The translations under genes were made by a program, and so were the position numbers. Shown in pieces: positions 16,550-25,146 of a stretch of DNA of 64,000 nucleotides. The notes below the pieces were generated by a model. It was not told the DNA's origin and searched no databases. It worked only from the letters and a program-made list of their open reading frames with translations. Position 1 is the stretch's first letter, and each line of letters begins with the position of its first letter. The DNA comes from Saprospiraceae bacterium (GTDB lineage Bacteria > Bacteroidota > Bacteroidia > Chitinophagales > Saprospiraceae), in NCBI GenBank assembly GCA_016714085.1, contig JADJNW010000013.1, forward strand, positions 1-64,000. The letters run 5' to 3'.

Positions 16550-17347
16550 ATGGAAAAGCAATTTATAGAAAGACTCTTCAACGCGCACAAAAATACACAG
16601 TCTATTCCAGCGCCCAAGCAGGTTTGCGCATGGCTCAATGGCTTGTTGAAAGCGATGTTTCCTGAATTGGCTGATCGAAAGTTTGTGAATCTTCGAGAAT
16701 TTGAGCAACATTACGGCGAAATCAAGCTGGAGTTATATAACATTCTGAAGACGATTGAGTCTGATTTGCCACAGCCGACTGAAGCGATCGAAGAGGCTTT
16801 TTTAGAAAAACTGCCCGCCGTTTATGAATTGTTGCTAAAAGATGCCGAAGCCATTCTCAAAGGTGACCCCGCAGCGGTAAGTAAAATCGAGGTAATTCGT
16901 ACCTATCCTGGTTTTTTTGCAATTGCAGTATATCGCTTGGCGCATGAATTTCAAAAGCTGGGCGTGCCGCTGATTCCAAGAATTCTCACAGAACACGCAC
17001 ATAGTGAAACGGGCATTGATATACATCCGGCGGCTACCATCGGCGAAAGCTTCTGCATTGACCATGGCACCGGAATGGTGATTGGTGAAACCGTTGAAAT
17101 TGGCAATTATGTTAAAATTTATCAAGGCGTTACACTTGGCGCTTTGAGCGTTCGCAAGGAATTTGCCAAAACCAAACGCCATCCGACCATCGAAGATCGC
17201 GTTGTGATATACTCCGGCGCCACTATTCTTGGAGGCGATACTATTATTGGGCATGACAGCATTATCGGCGGTAATGTTTGGATTATCAAAAGCGTAGAAC
17301 CACACTCCAGAGTTTATTATAAACAGGAAGAAGAGATTTTGAAATAA
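16550..17347 (+). CDS. cysE: serine O-acetyltransferase
   Basis: Transfers acetyl from acetyl-CoA to serine, giving O-acetylserine for cysteine synthesis. The ATG at 16550 gives 265 residues; two in-frame TTG codons just upstream are less likely. An N-terminal helical domain precedes a left-handed beta-helix made of hexapeptide repeats. Signature residues are in HEFQKLGVPLIPRILTEHAH, ETGIDIHPAATIGESFCIDH, GTGMVIGETVEIGNYVKI and YQGVTLGAL, with the catalytic Asp-His pair in IDHGTG and the Arg in FAKTKRHPTIED. The next gene is a cysteine synthase, which uses the product, so this is a two-gene cysteine pathway separated by a word-repeat hairpin. Confidence 0.95.
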   Translation: MEKQFIERLFNAHKNTQSIPAPKQVCAWLNGLLKAMFPELADRKFVNLREFEQHYGEIKLELYNILKTIESDLPQPTEAIEEAFLEKLPAVYELLLKDAEAILKGDPAAVSKIEVIRTYPGFFAIAVYRLAHEFQKLGVPLIPRILTEHAHSETGIDIHPAATIGESFCIDHGTGMVIGETVEIGNYVKIYQGVTLGALSVRKEFAKTKRHPTIEDRVVIYSGATILGGDTIIGHDSIIGGNVWIIKSVEPHSRVYYKQEEEILK

Positions 17348-17349
17348 TT

Positions 17350-17429
17350 GTGTTCACGTCCGATGTGTTCATGTATTCACGTAAAGTAAACCATTATGAA
17401 CACAAGCACACACGAACACACGAACACAA
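17350..17429. repeat. folded-back word repeat (GTGTTCACG type)
   Basis: The left half (17350-17382) repeats variants of GTGTTCACGT; the right half (17396-17429) repeats the complement, CGAACACA. It fills the gap between cysE and the cysteine synthase gene and would form an imperfect hairpin in the joint transcript. Confidence 0.65.
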
Positions 17430-17434
17430 TAAAA

Positions 17435-18316
17435 ATGAACATTTTAGACCTCGTAGGCAACACACCTTTAGTTGAAATCACGAAAGTATTCTCCAAACCC
17501 GGCGTTACCGTTTACGGCAAATTAGAAGGCACCAATCCTGGCGGTTCTGTCAAGGATCGCGCGGCTTATGGCATGATCAAAGGCGCTTTGGATCGCGGTG
17601 AGATTCAACCAGGCGTGCGGCTCATCGAAGCCACGAGTGGCAATACGGGCATCGCTCTGGCGATGATTGCGAGATTATTTGGTTTAGATATTACTTTATT
17701 GATGCCTGATAACTCAACATTAGAGCGGGTTCAAACCATGCGCGCCTACGGTGCAGAAGTAATTTTGACACCTGCCGACAAAGGTGGAATCGAGTATTCG
17801 CGCGAGCTGGCGGATGAAATGATGGCACAAGGTGGTTATTTTATGCTCAATCAATTTGCCAATCCTGATAATTGGGGAATGCACTACCGCAGCACCGGCC
17901 CTGAAATCTGGCGTGATACGAAAGGAAAAGTCACGCATTTTGTTTCGTCGATGGGTACGACCGGCACGATTATGGGCGTGTCCCGTTATTTGAAAGAACA
18001 AAACCCGAATATTCAAATCGTAGGCGTGCAGCCGACCGATGGCTCAAGCATTCCAGGCATTCGGCGCTGGTCGCCAGAATTTCTACCTAAAATTTTTGAG
18101 CGCGACCGCGTAGATCAAGTGATCGATGTTTCAGAAGAAGAAGCAACCGCAATGATGAAAAGATTGGCAAAAGAAGACGCCATTTTCGCGGGCATGAGCA
18201 GTGGTGGCGCAGTGATGGCTGCTAAAAAACTTGCCGAAACGATTGACGAAGGACTCATTATTTGTATCATTTGCGACCGTGGTGACCGCTATTTATCCTC
18301 AGGAATTTTTGAATAA
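17435..18316 (+). CDS. cysM: cysteine synthase (O-acetylserine sulphhydrylase, CysM-like)
   Basis: PLP enzyme that replaces the acetyl group of O-acetylserine with sulphide to give cysteine. From ATG 17435 it has 293 residues, close to CysM length. LDLVGNTPLVEI opens the protein, GKLEGTNPGGSVKDRAAYGM holds the Schiff-base Lys, and IEATSGNTGIALAMIA binds the substrate carboxylate. The phosphate loop is GTTGTIMGVSRYLKE, and GMSSGGAVMAA lies near the C-terminus. The length and the VGVQPTDGSSIPGIRRW segment favour the CysM subgroup over CysK. A start at 17396 would add 13 residues read through the word-repeat right arm and is rejected. Downstream of cysE on the same strand. Confidence 0.93.
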   Translation: MNILDLVGNTPLVEITKVFSKPGVTVYGKLEGTNPGGSVKDRAAYGMIKGALDRGEIQPGVRLIEATSGNTGIALAMIARLFGLDITLLMPDNSTLERVQTMRAYGAEVILTPADKGGIEYSRELADEMMAQGGYFMLNQFANPDNWGMHYRSTGPEIWRDTKGKVTHFVSSMGTTGTIMGVSRYLKEQNPNIQIVGVQPTDGSSIPGIRRWSPEFLPKIFERDRVDQVIDVSEEEATAMMKRLAKEDAIFAGMSSGGAVMAAKKLAETIDEGLIICIICDRGDRYLSSGIFE

Positions 18317-18589
18317 ATTATATACTTTGCAATCCTTATTATTTTTTCGTCGAAAAGCCCTTTCTTTTTTCATAAATATGTACTAAACTTGAATCGTATT
18401 TTAGAGTAATCTTTTATTTCCTAACAAAAGGGCTACATACATGATAGCATCCTGAGAATCAGACTTCTACAGGGTTGCGGCGCGCCAATTGAGACACACC
18501 TCCGGCGCAATGGCAACTACGATTTTACCTTTCGTGATGATTGCGTGAAATGTTGTCAATTTTCCACTTAAATTTTTGTTGTAATATTT

Positions 18590-19213
18590 ATGTTACATCC
18601 AAAAACAGAACTGCGGTTTATCAATCCTGTAGTCGGTTACGGCGTATTTGCTACCGACTTTATTCCCAAAGGGACAATTACTTATGTAAAAGATAGTTTG
18701 GAAATGGAGGTTTCGCCTACCGAATACCTCCTACACCCGCCCGCAATGCAAGAAGTGATTGAAAAATACTCTTACATTGACGAGCGAGGTTACCGAATTA
18801 TCAGTTGGGATTTTGCCAAATACATCAACCACTGCTGCAATTGCAACAGCATGAGCACGGGTTATGGCTTTGAAATTGCTATCCGCGATATTCAAGCTGG
18901 CGAAGAAATTACCGATGAATATGGGATTTTCAATCTTACTGAGCCAATGGAATTGGTCTGTGATAAGGGCGTTTGTCGTAAAGTGCTTCACCCGGAGGAC
19001 TTTGATATTTACTATCCAATCTGGGATGAAAAACTGAAAGCTTCTTTCACCGATTTTAATGTGGTAGCGCAGCCTTTATTACCATTTGTAGATCAGGCAA
19101 CGCAGCAGGCATTGCAAGCTTATTTTGTTGATCCTGCGCAATACCGCTCGGTATATACGCTCAAATATCATAAGCAAAGCAATGGGGTTGCCGTCGAAAG
19201 CTTGAACGTATAA
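18590..19213 (+). CDS. SET-domain protein (putative protein-lysine methyltransferase)
   Basis: A 207-residue protein built around a SET domain, the S-adenosylmethionine-dependent fold that methylates protein lysines. The opening GYGVFATDFIPKG (about 16-28) matches the SAM-binding start of SET domains. INHCCNCNS (79-87) corresponds to the NHS/RFINHSC motif, with N80-H81-C82. AGEEITDEYG (103-112) corresponds to the GEELxxDY motif with the catalytic Tyr at 111. A Cys pair follows (VCDKGVC), like a minimal post-SET. Bacterial SET proteins outside chlamydiae are little studied; the target is unknown. The 273-bp upstream region contains an imperfect GC-rich hairpin (18474-18517). Family call firm, activity inferred. 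Confidence 0.88.
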   Translation: MLHPKTELRFINPVVGYGVFATDFIPKGTITYVKDSLEMEVSPTEYLLHPPAMQEVIEKYSYIDERGYRIISWDFAKYINHCCNCNSMSTGYGFEIAIRDIQAGEEITDEYGIFNLTEPMELVCDKGVCRKVLHPEDFDIYYPIWDEKLKASFTDFNVVAQPLLPFVDQATQQALQAYFVDPAQYRSVYTLKYHKQSNGVAVESLNV

Positions 19214-19231
19214 ACTCGTTATTGGAATTTT

Positions 19232-19266
19232 AGACCTGACATGTCTGTAAAAACCTGCCAGGTCTG
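19232..19266. terminator. AGACCTG...CAGGTCT hairpin
   Basis: AGACCTGACATGTC is answered by CCTGCCAGGTCT, giving a 7-bp perfect outer stem with an imperfect inner part, followed by a T-rich stretch. It comes 19 nt after the SET gene and resembles a repeat of similar sequence that I recall from other Bacteroidota genomes; that last point is from memory. Confidence 0.55.
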
Positions 19267-19320
19267 AATTTTATTTACTTAATTTTTCATTTTTTTTAAA
19301 CAAAATTTAAAATGTATTTA

Positions 19321-19338
19321 TCATTGGGATTCCAATGA
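19321..19338. promoter_or_regulatory. 18-bp dyad upstream of typA
   Basis: TCATTGG-GATT-CCAATGA, a perfect 7-bp inverted repeat, 133 bp before the typA -7 element. Possible operator or small hairpin; no regulator can be named. Confidence 0.35.
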
Positions 19339-19470
19339 ATTAATTGAATTATAATCAATTTCAAAACATTACATTTCTATCTCTGAAAACCAGCAATTTA
19401 CTTGGCAGCAAAGCATTTAACCTTAACCTGAAATTAATACTCAGGGCGTGTTTCTTGAATAAAATAAGCG

Positions 19471-19478
19471 TATCTTTG
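19471..19478 (+). promoter_or_regulatory. candidate -7 promoter element for typA
   Basis: TATCTTTG matches TAnnTTTG exactly, 22 nt before the ATG at 19501. Confidence 0.6.
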
Positions 19479-19500
19479 CGGCTTAATTTTGAAAAACGGT

Positions 19501-21324
19501 ATGCAAAATTTAAGAAATATTGCCATTATCGCCCACGTTGACCACGGTAAAACGACCTTGGTGGACAAAATGCTCCTGGCTGGTCGCTTGTTCAAAGACC
19601 ACGAGACGCCTGGCGAACTCATTATGGACAGTAACGACCTCGAACGCGAGCGAGGTATCACCATTCTGGCCAAGAACGTTTCGATCACTTACAAGGATAC
19701 CAAGATCAATATCATCGACACCCCTGGTCACAGTGACTTTGGCGGCGAGGTAGAGCGCGTGCTAAACATGGCAGACGGTGTGCTTTTGCTGGTGGATGCC
19801 TTTGAAGGGCCGATGCCACAAACGCGTTTTGTATTGCAGAAGGCAATTCAATTGGGCTTGAAGCCAATCGTGGTGATTAATAAAGTAGATAAGGAAAACT
19901 GTAAGCCCGACGAAGTGCACGAACTGGTGTTCGACCTCATGTTCACGCTCGATGCAACCGAAGAGCAATTGGATTTTCCAACGATTTATGGCTCTGCCAA
20001 GCAGGGTTGGATGAGTGAAGACTGGCAAAAGCCGACGACCGACATCACAGCATTGTTGGATACTGTCGTAAAGCACATTCCCGCTCCAAAAATCTCAGAG
20101 GGTACGCCTCAGATGATGATTACATCTTTGGATTATTCACAATATATTGGTCGGATAGCCATTGGCCGCTTGAATCGTGGCACTTTGCGCGATGGTCAGA
20201 ATATTTCGCTGGTAAAGCGCGATGGCACGATTGTGAAAAGTAAAATCCGCGGTTTGTACTTGTTTGAAGGCTTTGCCAAGATCAAAGTAGAAGAAGTAAA
20301 AGCTGGTGATATTTGTGCCGTATTTGGAGTCGATGGTTTTGAAATTGGCGATACAATTGCCGATTTTGAAAAACCAGAAGCTTTGCCATCTATCACGATT
20401 GACGAACCGACGATGAGTATGGTTTTTACAATCAACGATTCACCGTTCTTTGGTCAGGAAGGCAAATTTGTAACTTCGAGACATATTAAAGAGCGTTTAG
20501 AAAAAGAATTGGAAAAGAATTTGGCGCTGCGCGTACAAGCAACCGATTCTGCTGATACTTTCCGTGTATTTGGTCGTGGGGTTTTGCACTTGGCGGTGCT
20601 AATCGAAACGATGCGCCGGGAAGGATACGAATTGCAAATCGGTCAGCCACAGGTAATTATGAAGCGCATTAACGGTGCTTTGAACGAACCGGTGGAAGAA
20701 TTGAACATTGATGTGCCGGACGAATTTGCCGGTACGGCGATTGATATGATTACCCGCCGTAAAGGGATTATGCTTTCTATGACACCCAAGGGCGATCGCC
20801 AGCAGATGGTTTTTGAAATCCCATCGCGTGGTATTATTGGCTTGCGCAGCAATATGCTTACGGCTACTGCTGGTGAAGCGATTATGACCCACCGGTTCAA
20901 AGAATTTCAAGCCCATAAAGGCGATATTCCAGGCCGCACTAACGGCTCTTTGATTTCGATGGAAACAGGTACATCTATTCCGTACAGTATCAATAACTTA
21001 CAAGATCGTGGCAAGTTTTTTATAGATTCGAACGAGGATATTTACGAAGGGCAGGTAGTGGGCGAAAATAGCCGTCCGGGTGATTTGGTGATCAACCTGA
21101 CCAAAACCAAAAAGCTTACCAATATGCGGGCTTCCGGCTCGGATGATAAAGTACGCCTGATTCCGCCGAAAAAATTTACACTCGAAGAAGCTTTGGAATA
21201 TATCCAGGAAGATGAATACGTAGAAGTGACACCGAAATCCTTGCGCTTGCGCAAGATCCACCTGAAAGAACATGATCGCAAGCGGGCACGCAATGCTGCT
21301 GCTGCGACAGTGGAAGTGGAATAA
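19501..21324 (+). CDS. typA: ribosome-associated GTPase TypA/BipA
   Basis: Translational GTPase of 607 residues that acts on the ribosome under stress and in late 50S assembly. The G domain begins MQNLRNIAIIAHVDHGKTTL, with effector region ERERGITILAKNVS, G3 IDTPGHSDF and G4 NKVDKENCKPDEV. Domain II (about 200-290) and the EF-G-like domains III and V follow, then the BipA-specific C-terminal domain with TNMRASGSDDKVRLIPP and TPKSLRLRKIHLKEHDRKR. A TTG at 19489 would add MKNG; the ATG at 19501 fits family N-termini and the promoter spacing better. Monocistronic, ending at a strong hairpin. Confidence 0.98.
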   Translation: MQNLRNIAIIAHVDHGKTTLVDKMLLAGRLFKDHETPGELIMDSNDLERERGITILAKNVSITYKDTKINIIDTPGHSDFGGEVERVLNMADGVLLLVDAFEGPMPQTRFVLQKAIQLGLKPIVVINKVDKENCKPDEVHELVFDLMFTLDATEEQLDFPTIYGSAKQGWMSEDWQKPTTDITALLDTVVKHIPAPKISEGTPQMMITSLDYSQYIGRIAIGRLNRGTLRDGQNISLVKRDGTIVKSKIRGLYLFEGFAKIKVEEVKAGDICAVFGVDGFEIGDTIADFEKPEALPSITIDEPTMSMVFTINDSPFFGQEGKFVTSRHIKERLEKELEKNLALRVQATDSADTFRVFGRGVLHLAVLIETMRREGYELQIGQPQVIMKRINGALNEPVEELNIDVPDEFAGTAIDMITRRKGIMLSMTPKGDRQQMVFEIPSRGIIGLRSNMLTATAGEAIMTHRFKEFQAHKGDIPGRTNGSLISMETGTSIPYSINNLQDRGKFFIDSNEDIYEGQVVGENSRPGDLVINLTKTKKLTNMRASGSDDKVRLIPPKKFTLEEALEYIQEDEYVEVTPKSLRLRKIHLKEHDRKRARNAAAATVEVE

Positions 21325-21346
21325 AATTTCAAAAAGCAAAAAAAAT

Positions 21347-21375
21347 AAAGGGATTCATGATTCATGAATCCCTTT
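21347..21375 (+). terminator. terminator of typA
   Basis: AAAGGGATTCATGA pairs with TCATGAATCCCTTT around a single T, a nearly perfect palindrome 23 nt after the typA stop. Confidence 0.8.
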
Positions 21376-21841
21376 CCGCATTTTAAAGACGACGTAAAAA
21401 AGAAAAAGAGTGCATAGAAGGCATCCGAATCTAGCACTCAATTCTTAATGGGATATAGTATTGTCAAACGAAAAACGTGAAACTATAAATGGGATTATAA
21501 AATTTGATTTTTTGAACGATGGGTTTAGAAAAAGAGGGGGGCGCTGACGTTTCAACGCCCTTCCCATTCAGATGCTCCTATTAACAAGAATTAGCGCAAA
21601 TTAAAATTGGATCAAAATATCTTTTAGTTTCTGGTTCTGCTTTCATTTGTGCCTGGGGTTGATATTTTTATTATTTCCTGTTGTTGATACAAAGATGAGG
21701 GTAAAATTTGCTCGCTGCCTCTACTATTGTCTTATTGTAGAGGAGTATTGTTTAATCGATGTAATAAAAAGTGGAGTATTGTTTAATATCAGAAAGGAAA
21801 TTGCTTTTAAGTAATTGAAAGTAAGTGGTTTGTGCGTATAA
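21376..21841. other. 466-bp region between convergent gene ends
   Basis: Between the typA terminator and the 3' end of the hybrid kinase gene. It holds an inverted repeat around 21537-21570 (GGGGCG answered by CGCCC), a stem CCTCTAC/GTAGAGG near 21718-21743, and a 15-bp direct repeat. No open reading frame of note. A small RNA is possible but unsupported. Confidence 0.5.
21742..21787. repeat. 15-bp direct repeat pair
   Basis: GGAGTATTGTTTAAT occurs at 21742-21756 and 21773-21787, 31 bp apart, right after a 7-bp stem CCTCTAC/GTAGAGG. It lies 55 bp beyond the 3' end of the hybrid kinase gene. Confidence 0.55.
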
Positions 21842-23827
21842 TTAATTTTTTCTCATTTCGCCTGGCAAAATTCCAAATTCTTCTGCAAACGTTTTGGAAA
21901 AATACTTTGGATCGTGAAAACCAACTTCGTAAGCGACTTGCGAGATGTTTAAATTAGGATTTTTGAGTAGGTCTTTGGCTTTACGCAAGCGAATGGCGCG
22001 GATGTAATGGGAAGTCGATTTTCCGGTCAAAGCCTTGATTTTATTGTGCAATTGCGCCCGACTCAAGTTCACCGCCCGACATAATTGTAAAATACCAAAA
22101 TCTTCATCATCTATATTTTTTTCAACCGCCTGGCGCACTTTTTGAATAAATTCATCTTCTTGCTGGGTGGCTACATCTTTTAACAAAGCGTTCTCTTCCA
22201 GAGCGTTATATCGTTCTTGCAAGCGCTGCCGCAGTTCTAATAATTTTTCCAGCCAAACAATTAATTCCTGTTTATTGAAAGGCTTTGCCAAATAAGCGTC
22301 TGCGCCTCTTTTCAAACCCTTGATGCGGGATTCATCATCGGCTTTTGCAGTCAACAAAATAATGGGAATATGGCTGGTACGCTCATCATTCTTGAGGGTT
22401 TCGCACAATTCAAATCCATCTTTTACTGGCATCATCACATCGCTGATGATGATATCCGGCACTTGTTCTATTGCTTTATCGATGCCCGCTTGCCCGTCAC
22501 TGGCGATGTCCAGATGATAAAGCCCTTCCAGACAAGATTTTAGATACTGTACAATATCAGGATTATCTTCTACAATCAGCAAGGAAGGCAACTCCTTCTC
22601 GCTGGCTTCCAAATGCGAAATCACATCCACTTGCTCCGGCGACTGCGGCACGAAATGCATTGTTTCTGTCTGTGTCATGGCTTCCAGCGGCGCATCTCGT
22701 CGAATAGGCAAGGTGATAGAAAAAGTGCTGCCTTTACCAGGCATACTCTCTACACGAATATCGCCATTCAAAAGCTTGACCAGTTCTCTGGTCAATGCCA
22801 AACCAATGCCCGTTCCTTCGCCTCTGCGCGTGGTCGAGTCATCTACTTGATAAAAGCGATCAAAAATCTGCTGCAATTGATCTGTCGGAATGCCGATGCC
22901 TGTGTCTTTCACTCGGATTTGTAATTGCGCTTCCTGACCTGTATTGATCTGATCTACTTGCAAATACACATTACCACCTTCCGGGGTATATTTGATGGCA
23001 TTCGATAATAAATTGGAAATGATGCGCAAGAATTTATCAGGATCATAATCCATCCATAATTCCTGTTGCGCATTCAAAAAATGAAGTTGCAAGTCTTTAC
23101 TTTCCGCCAGGGATTGGAAGGATTCAAATATATAGCTCAGATACTGCATCACATCGCCCTGCACCATTTTCAATTGCAGATTACCAGATTCGAGCTTCCG
23201 CAAATCCAGGATTTGATTGACCAGATTAAGCAAACTATTGCTGTTGCGAATGATCATTTTCAAGCCTTTGTCCTGCCATTGCTCAGGATGCTCGCGCATT
23301 TGGTTGGCCATGCCGCCGATGATCGTCAAAGGTGTGCGAAACTCATGGGCAATATTGGTAAAGAAGCGCGATTTCATTTCGTCGAGCTCGTGCAATTGCT
23401 TGTTTTTCTCTGCTAATTCATCGGCGATTTTTGCGTGTCGGAGTAATTCTATTTCTTTTAAAGTTTTTCGGATAGTTTTTTCTAAATCCTCAAAATCAAT
23501 GGGTTTGGTGATGAAATCAAATGCGCCATGATTCATCGCTTCCCGAATATTTTTCATATCGCCATAAGCAGAAACCATAATGACCTTGAGGGTAGGGGCG
23601 ATCTCGTTCATTTTTTCAAGGAAAGCAAAACCATTCATTTCGGGCATATTGATATCGCTCAAGACCATATCAATACTTTGATCCTGCTTTAATATCTCCA
23701 GGGCTTCGGCCCCGCCCAAGGCAAAGACAAAGTCAAATTCATTGTTCGTAATTTGTTTTCTGAATCGCTGCGAAACCAGACGCGCCACATCGCGTTCATC
23801 GTCAACCACTAAGATTCTTACTGCCAT
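21842..23827 (-). CDS. hybrid sensor kinase: REC - histidine kinase - REC - AraC-type HTH
   Basis: A 661-residue cytosolic signalling protein that joins a complete phosphorelay to a DNA-binding domain. Domains: REC1 about 1-120 (VVDDERDVARLV, phospho-Asp in MVLSDINMPEMNGFAFL); a short coiled stretch; HisKA about 150-215 with FFTNIAHEFRTPLTIIGG; HATPase to about 375 (NLLSNAIKYTPEGG, VKDTGIGIP, GEGTGIGLALTREL). REC2 covers about 412-528 (LLIVEDNPDIVQYL, IISDVMMPVKDGFEL) and the AraC/XylS HTH about 560-661 (NLSRAQLHNKIKALTGKS, ISQVAYEVGFHDPKYFSKTF). It resembles hybrid two-component systems of Bacteroidota but has a receiver instead of a periplasmic sensor, so input probably comes by phosphotransfer from the upstream kinase. 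Third gene of the minus-strand operon. Confidence 0.95.
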   Translation of the reverse strand: MAVRILVVDDERDVARLVSQRFRKQITNNEFDFVFALGGAEALEILKQDQSIDMVLSDINMPEMNGFAFLEKMNEIAPTLKVIMVSAYGDMKNIREAMNHGAFDFITKPIDFEDLEKTIRKTLKEIELLRHAKIADELAEKNKQLHELDEMKSRFFTNIAHEFRTPLTIIGGMANQMREHPEQWQDKGLKMIIRNSNSLLNLVNQILDLRKLESGNLQLKMVQGDVMQYLSYIFESFQSLAESKDLQLHFLNAQQELWMDYDPDKFLRIISNLLSNAIKYTPEGGNVYLQVDQINTGQEAQLQIRVKDTGIGIPTDQLQQIFDRFYQVDDSTTRRGEGTGIGLALTRELVKLLNGDIRVESMPGKGSTFSITLPIRRDAPLEAMTQTETMHFVPQSPEQVDVISHLEASEKELPSLLIVEDNPDIVQYLKSCLEGLYHLDIASDGQAGIDKAIEQVPDIIISDVMMPVKDGFELCETLKNDERTSHIPIILLTAKADDESRIKGLKRGADAYLAKPFNKQELIVWLEKLLELRQRLQERYNALEENALLKDVATQQEDEFIQKVRQAVEKNIDDEDFGILQLCRAVNLSRAQLHNKIKALTGKSTSHYIRAIRLRKAKDLLKNPNLNISQVAYEVGFHDPKYFSKTFAEEFGILPGEMRKN

Positions 23828-23876
23828 TGGTCAGCATTTACCATTTATCATTTTCCCTTATCCCTCTACCAAATTC

Positions 23877-24236
23877 TTAATTCAAAATCTTCTCTCTTAA
23901 ATCCTCAAAATCAATCGGTTTGGTCAAATAATCATTCGCGCCGTACATCGTTGCCTGCTGCCGAAAAGTATCATCACTATAGGCGGTCATCATACATACT
24001 TTTTGTTCCGGATATTGTTCTCGAATAATCTTTAATAATTCTAATCCATTCATTTCAGGCATATTAATATCCGATAGAATCAGCGCTACATCTGTGCCCA
24101 ATTCCAAATAAGACAGGGCATCGGCGGCCGAAAATACGAAGCGGAATTCCAATTCCCCGCTTTGACGCTCTTTTCGGAAACGCTGCTCAAACAAGCGTTG
24201 CATATCTTTTTCGTCGTCTATGACTAATATCCTCAT
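23877..24236 (-). CDS. single-domain response regulator
   Basis: A 119-residue stand-alone receiver, nearly identical in plan to REC1 of the next gene. It begins MRILVIDDEKDMQRLFEQRF, has the phospho-acceptor Asp in LILSDINMPEMNGLELLKI, then MMTAYSDDTFRQQ and NDYLTKPIDFEDL with the conserved Thr and Lys. With no output domain it should work as a phosphate shuttle between the TPR histidine kinase just upstream (1-nt gap) and the hybrid kinase downstream (49-nt gap). The close similarity to REC1 suggests tandem duplication. Confidence 0.95.
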   Translation of the reverse strand: MRILVIDDEKDMQRLFEQRFRKERQSGELEFRFVFSAADALSYLELGTDVALILSDINMPEMNGLELLKIIREQYPEQKVCMMTAYSDDTFRQQATMYGANDYLTKPIDFEDLREKILN

Positions 24237-24237
24237 T

Positions 24238-25146
24238 TTATCCTTGTTTTTTAGGCAATATAATAATGAATTCGGTGAACTCGCCTGGTTCGCTTTCTAC
24301 TTTTAATTTTCCATGATGATCTTTTACAATAATATCATAACTAATGGCTAAACCCAGTCCAGTATTGCCTGTGCCGGTGGGTTTGGTCGTAAAAAAAGGT
24401 GTAAAGATTTTGTCGCGCACCTCTTGTGGAATGCCGATGCCATTGTCGCGGATGCGAATGACAGCCTCTCCGTTTTGCGATGCGGTAAGAATCGTAAGGG
24501 TTGGTGTATAATGTTCTTTGTTTGCTTGCTGTTTTTGCAGCATGGCGTCGCAGGCATTATTGATAATATTCAACAACACCCGCCCAACATCTTGTGTTAC
24601 TATTTCAACAGGCGTCAAAGATGAATCATATTTTTTCTCAATCTTTAAATCGAATCCGCTATGCTGAGCACGATAACTTCTGTAAGCTCGATTGATCTGC
24701 TCCTCCACCAAATCATTTAATGCGGTCGGTTGAACTTTACTCTTGCGACCGCTGGCGTAATCGCTCATGCTGCGCACAATTTCGTTGACGCGAAGCCCGT
24801 TCTTTTTGATATCCACCGAATTTTGTTTGAGTTCTGTAACCAATTCTTTTAGCAAAGCGAATTGCTCCGGCGTCAAATCCTTTTCATTCGTATCCAGAAT
24901 TTCTTCTGCTTCAGCTGATAATTCGGTCGAACCTTCGGCAAAATTATTAACGAAATTGAGGGGGTTTTTTATTTCATGCGCAATGCCCGCCGTCAATAAT
25001 CTCAGGCGCTCCGCTTCAAGATGCTCTCGCTGTGCCAATTTTCTGGCTTGCCTGCTTTGATAAAAAAACCAGCCGCTTAGCCCAAGTATCAAAATAAAAG
25101 CACTACCTGCCAAAACCCAGTATAATCGCTGGCGCTGGACGGCCAA
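24238..25146 (-). CDS. C-terminal part of a TPR sensor histidine kinase (frame-shifted)
   Basis: Kinase half of a membrane sensor. It opens with one membrane segment (YWVLAGSAFILILGLSGWFFY), then a linker, the phospho-acceptor motif LRLLTAGIAHEIKNPLNFVNNF, and the ATPase domain with LNIINNACDAML, IRDNGIGIPQEV and GTGNTGLGLAISYDI. The reading frame continues upstream of its first ATG as ERQQLAVQRQRLYW, joining naturally to the TPR half in another frame (ELQLEK). So this and the next entry are one gene. The A run at 25159-25162 is the junction: one more A, or a -1 slip of tRNA-Lys on A-AAG, restores the frame. First gene product of the operon that feeds the regulators downstream. Confidence 0.88.
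   Translation of the reverse strand: MAVQRQRLYWVLAGSAFILILGLSGWFFYQSRQARKLAQREHLEAERLRLLTAGIAHEIKNPLNFVNNFAEGSTELSAEAEEILDTNEKDLTPEQFALLKELVTELKQNSVDIKKNGLRVNEIVRSMSDYASGRKSKVQPTALNDLVEEQINRAYRSYRAQHSGFDLKIEKKYDSSLTPVEIVTQDVGRVLLNIINNACDAMLQKQQANKEHYTPTLTILTASQNGEAVIRIRDNGIGIPQEVRDKIFTPFFTTKPTGTGNTGLGLAISYDIIVKDHHGKLKVESEPGEFTEFIIILPKKQG

Noticed and set aside
17396..17434. N-terminal extension of cysteine synthase (MNTSTHEHTNTIK)
   Set aside because: It is read from the right arm of a repeat element; the family starts at LDLVGNTP, preceded by ATG 17435.
21376..21841. Small RNA gene between typA and the hybrid kinase
   Set aside because: There are hairpins and a direct repeat but no promoter match or recognised RNA family, so only the region is described.
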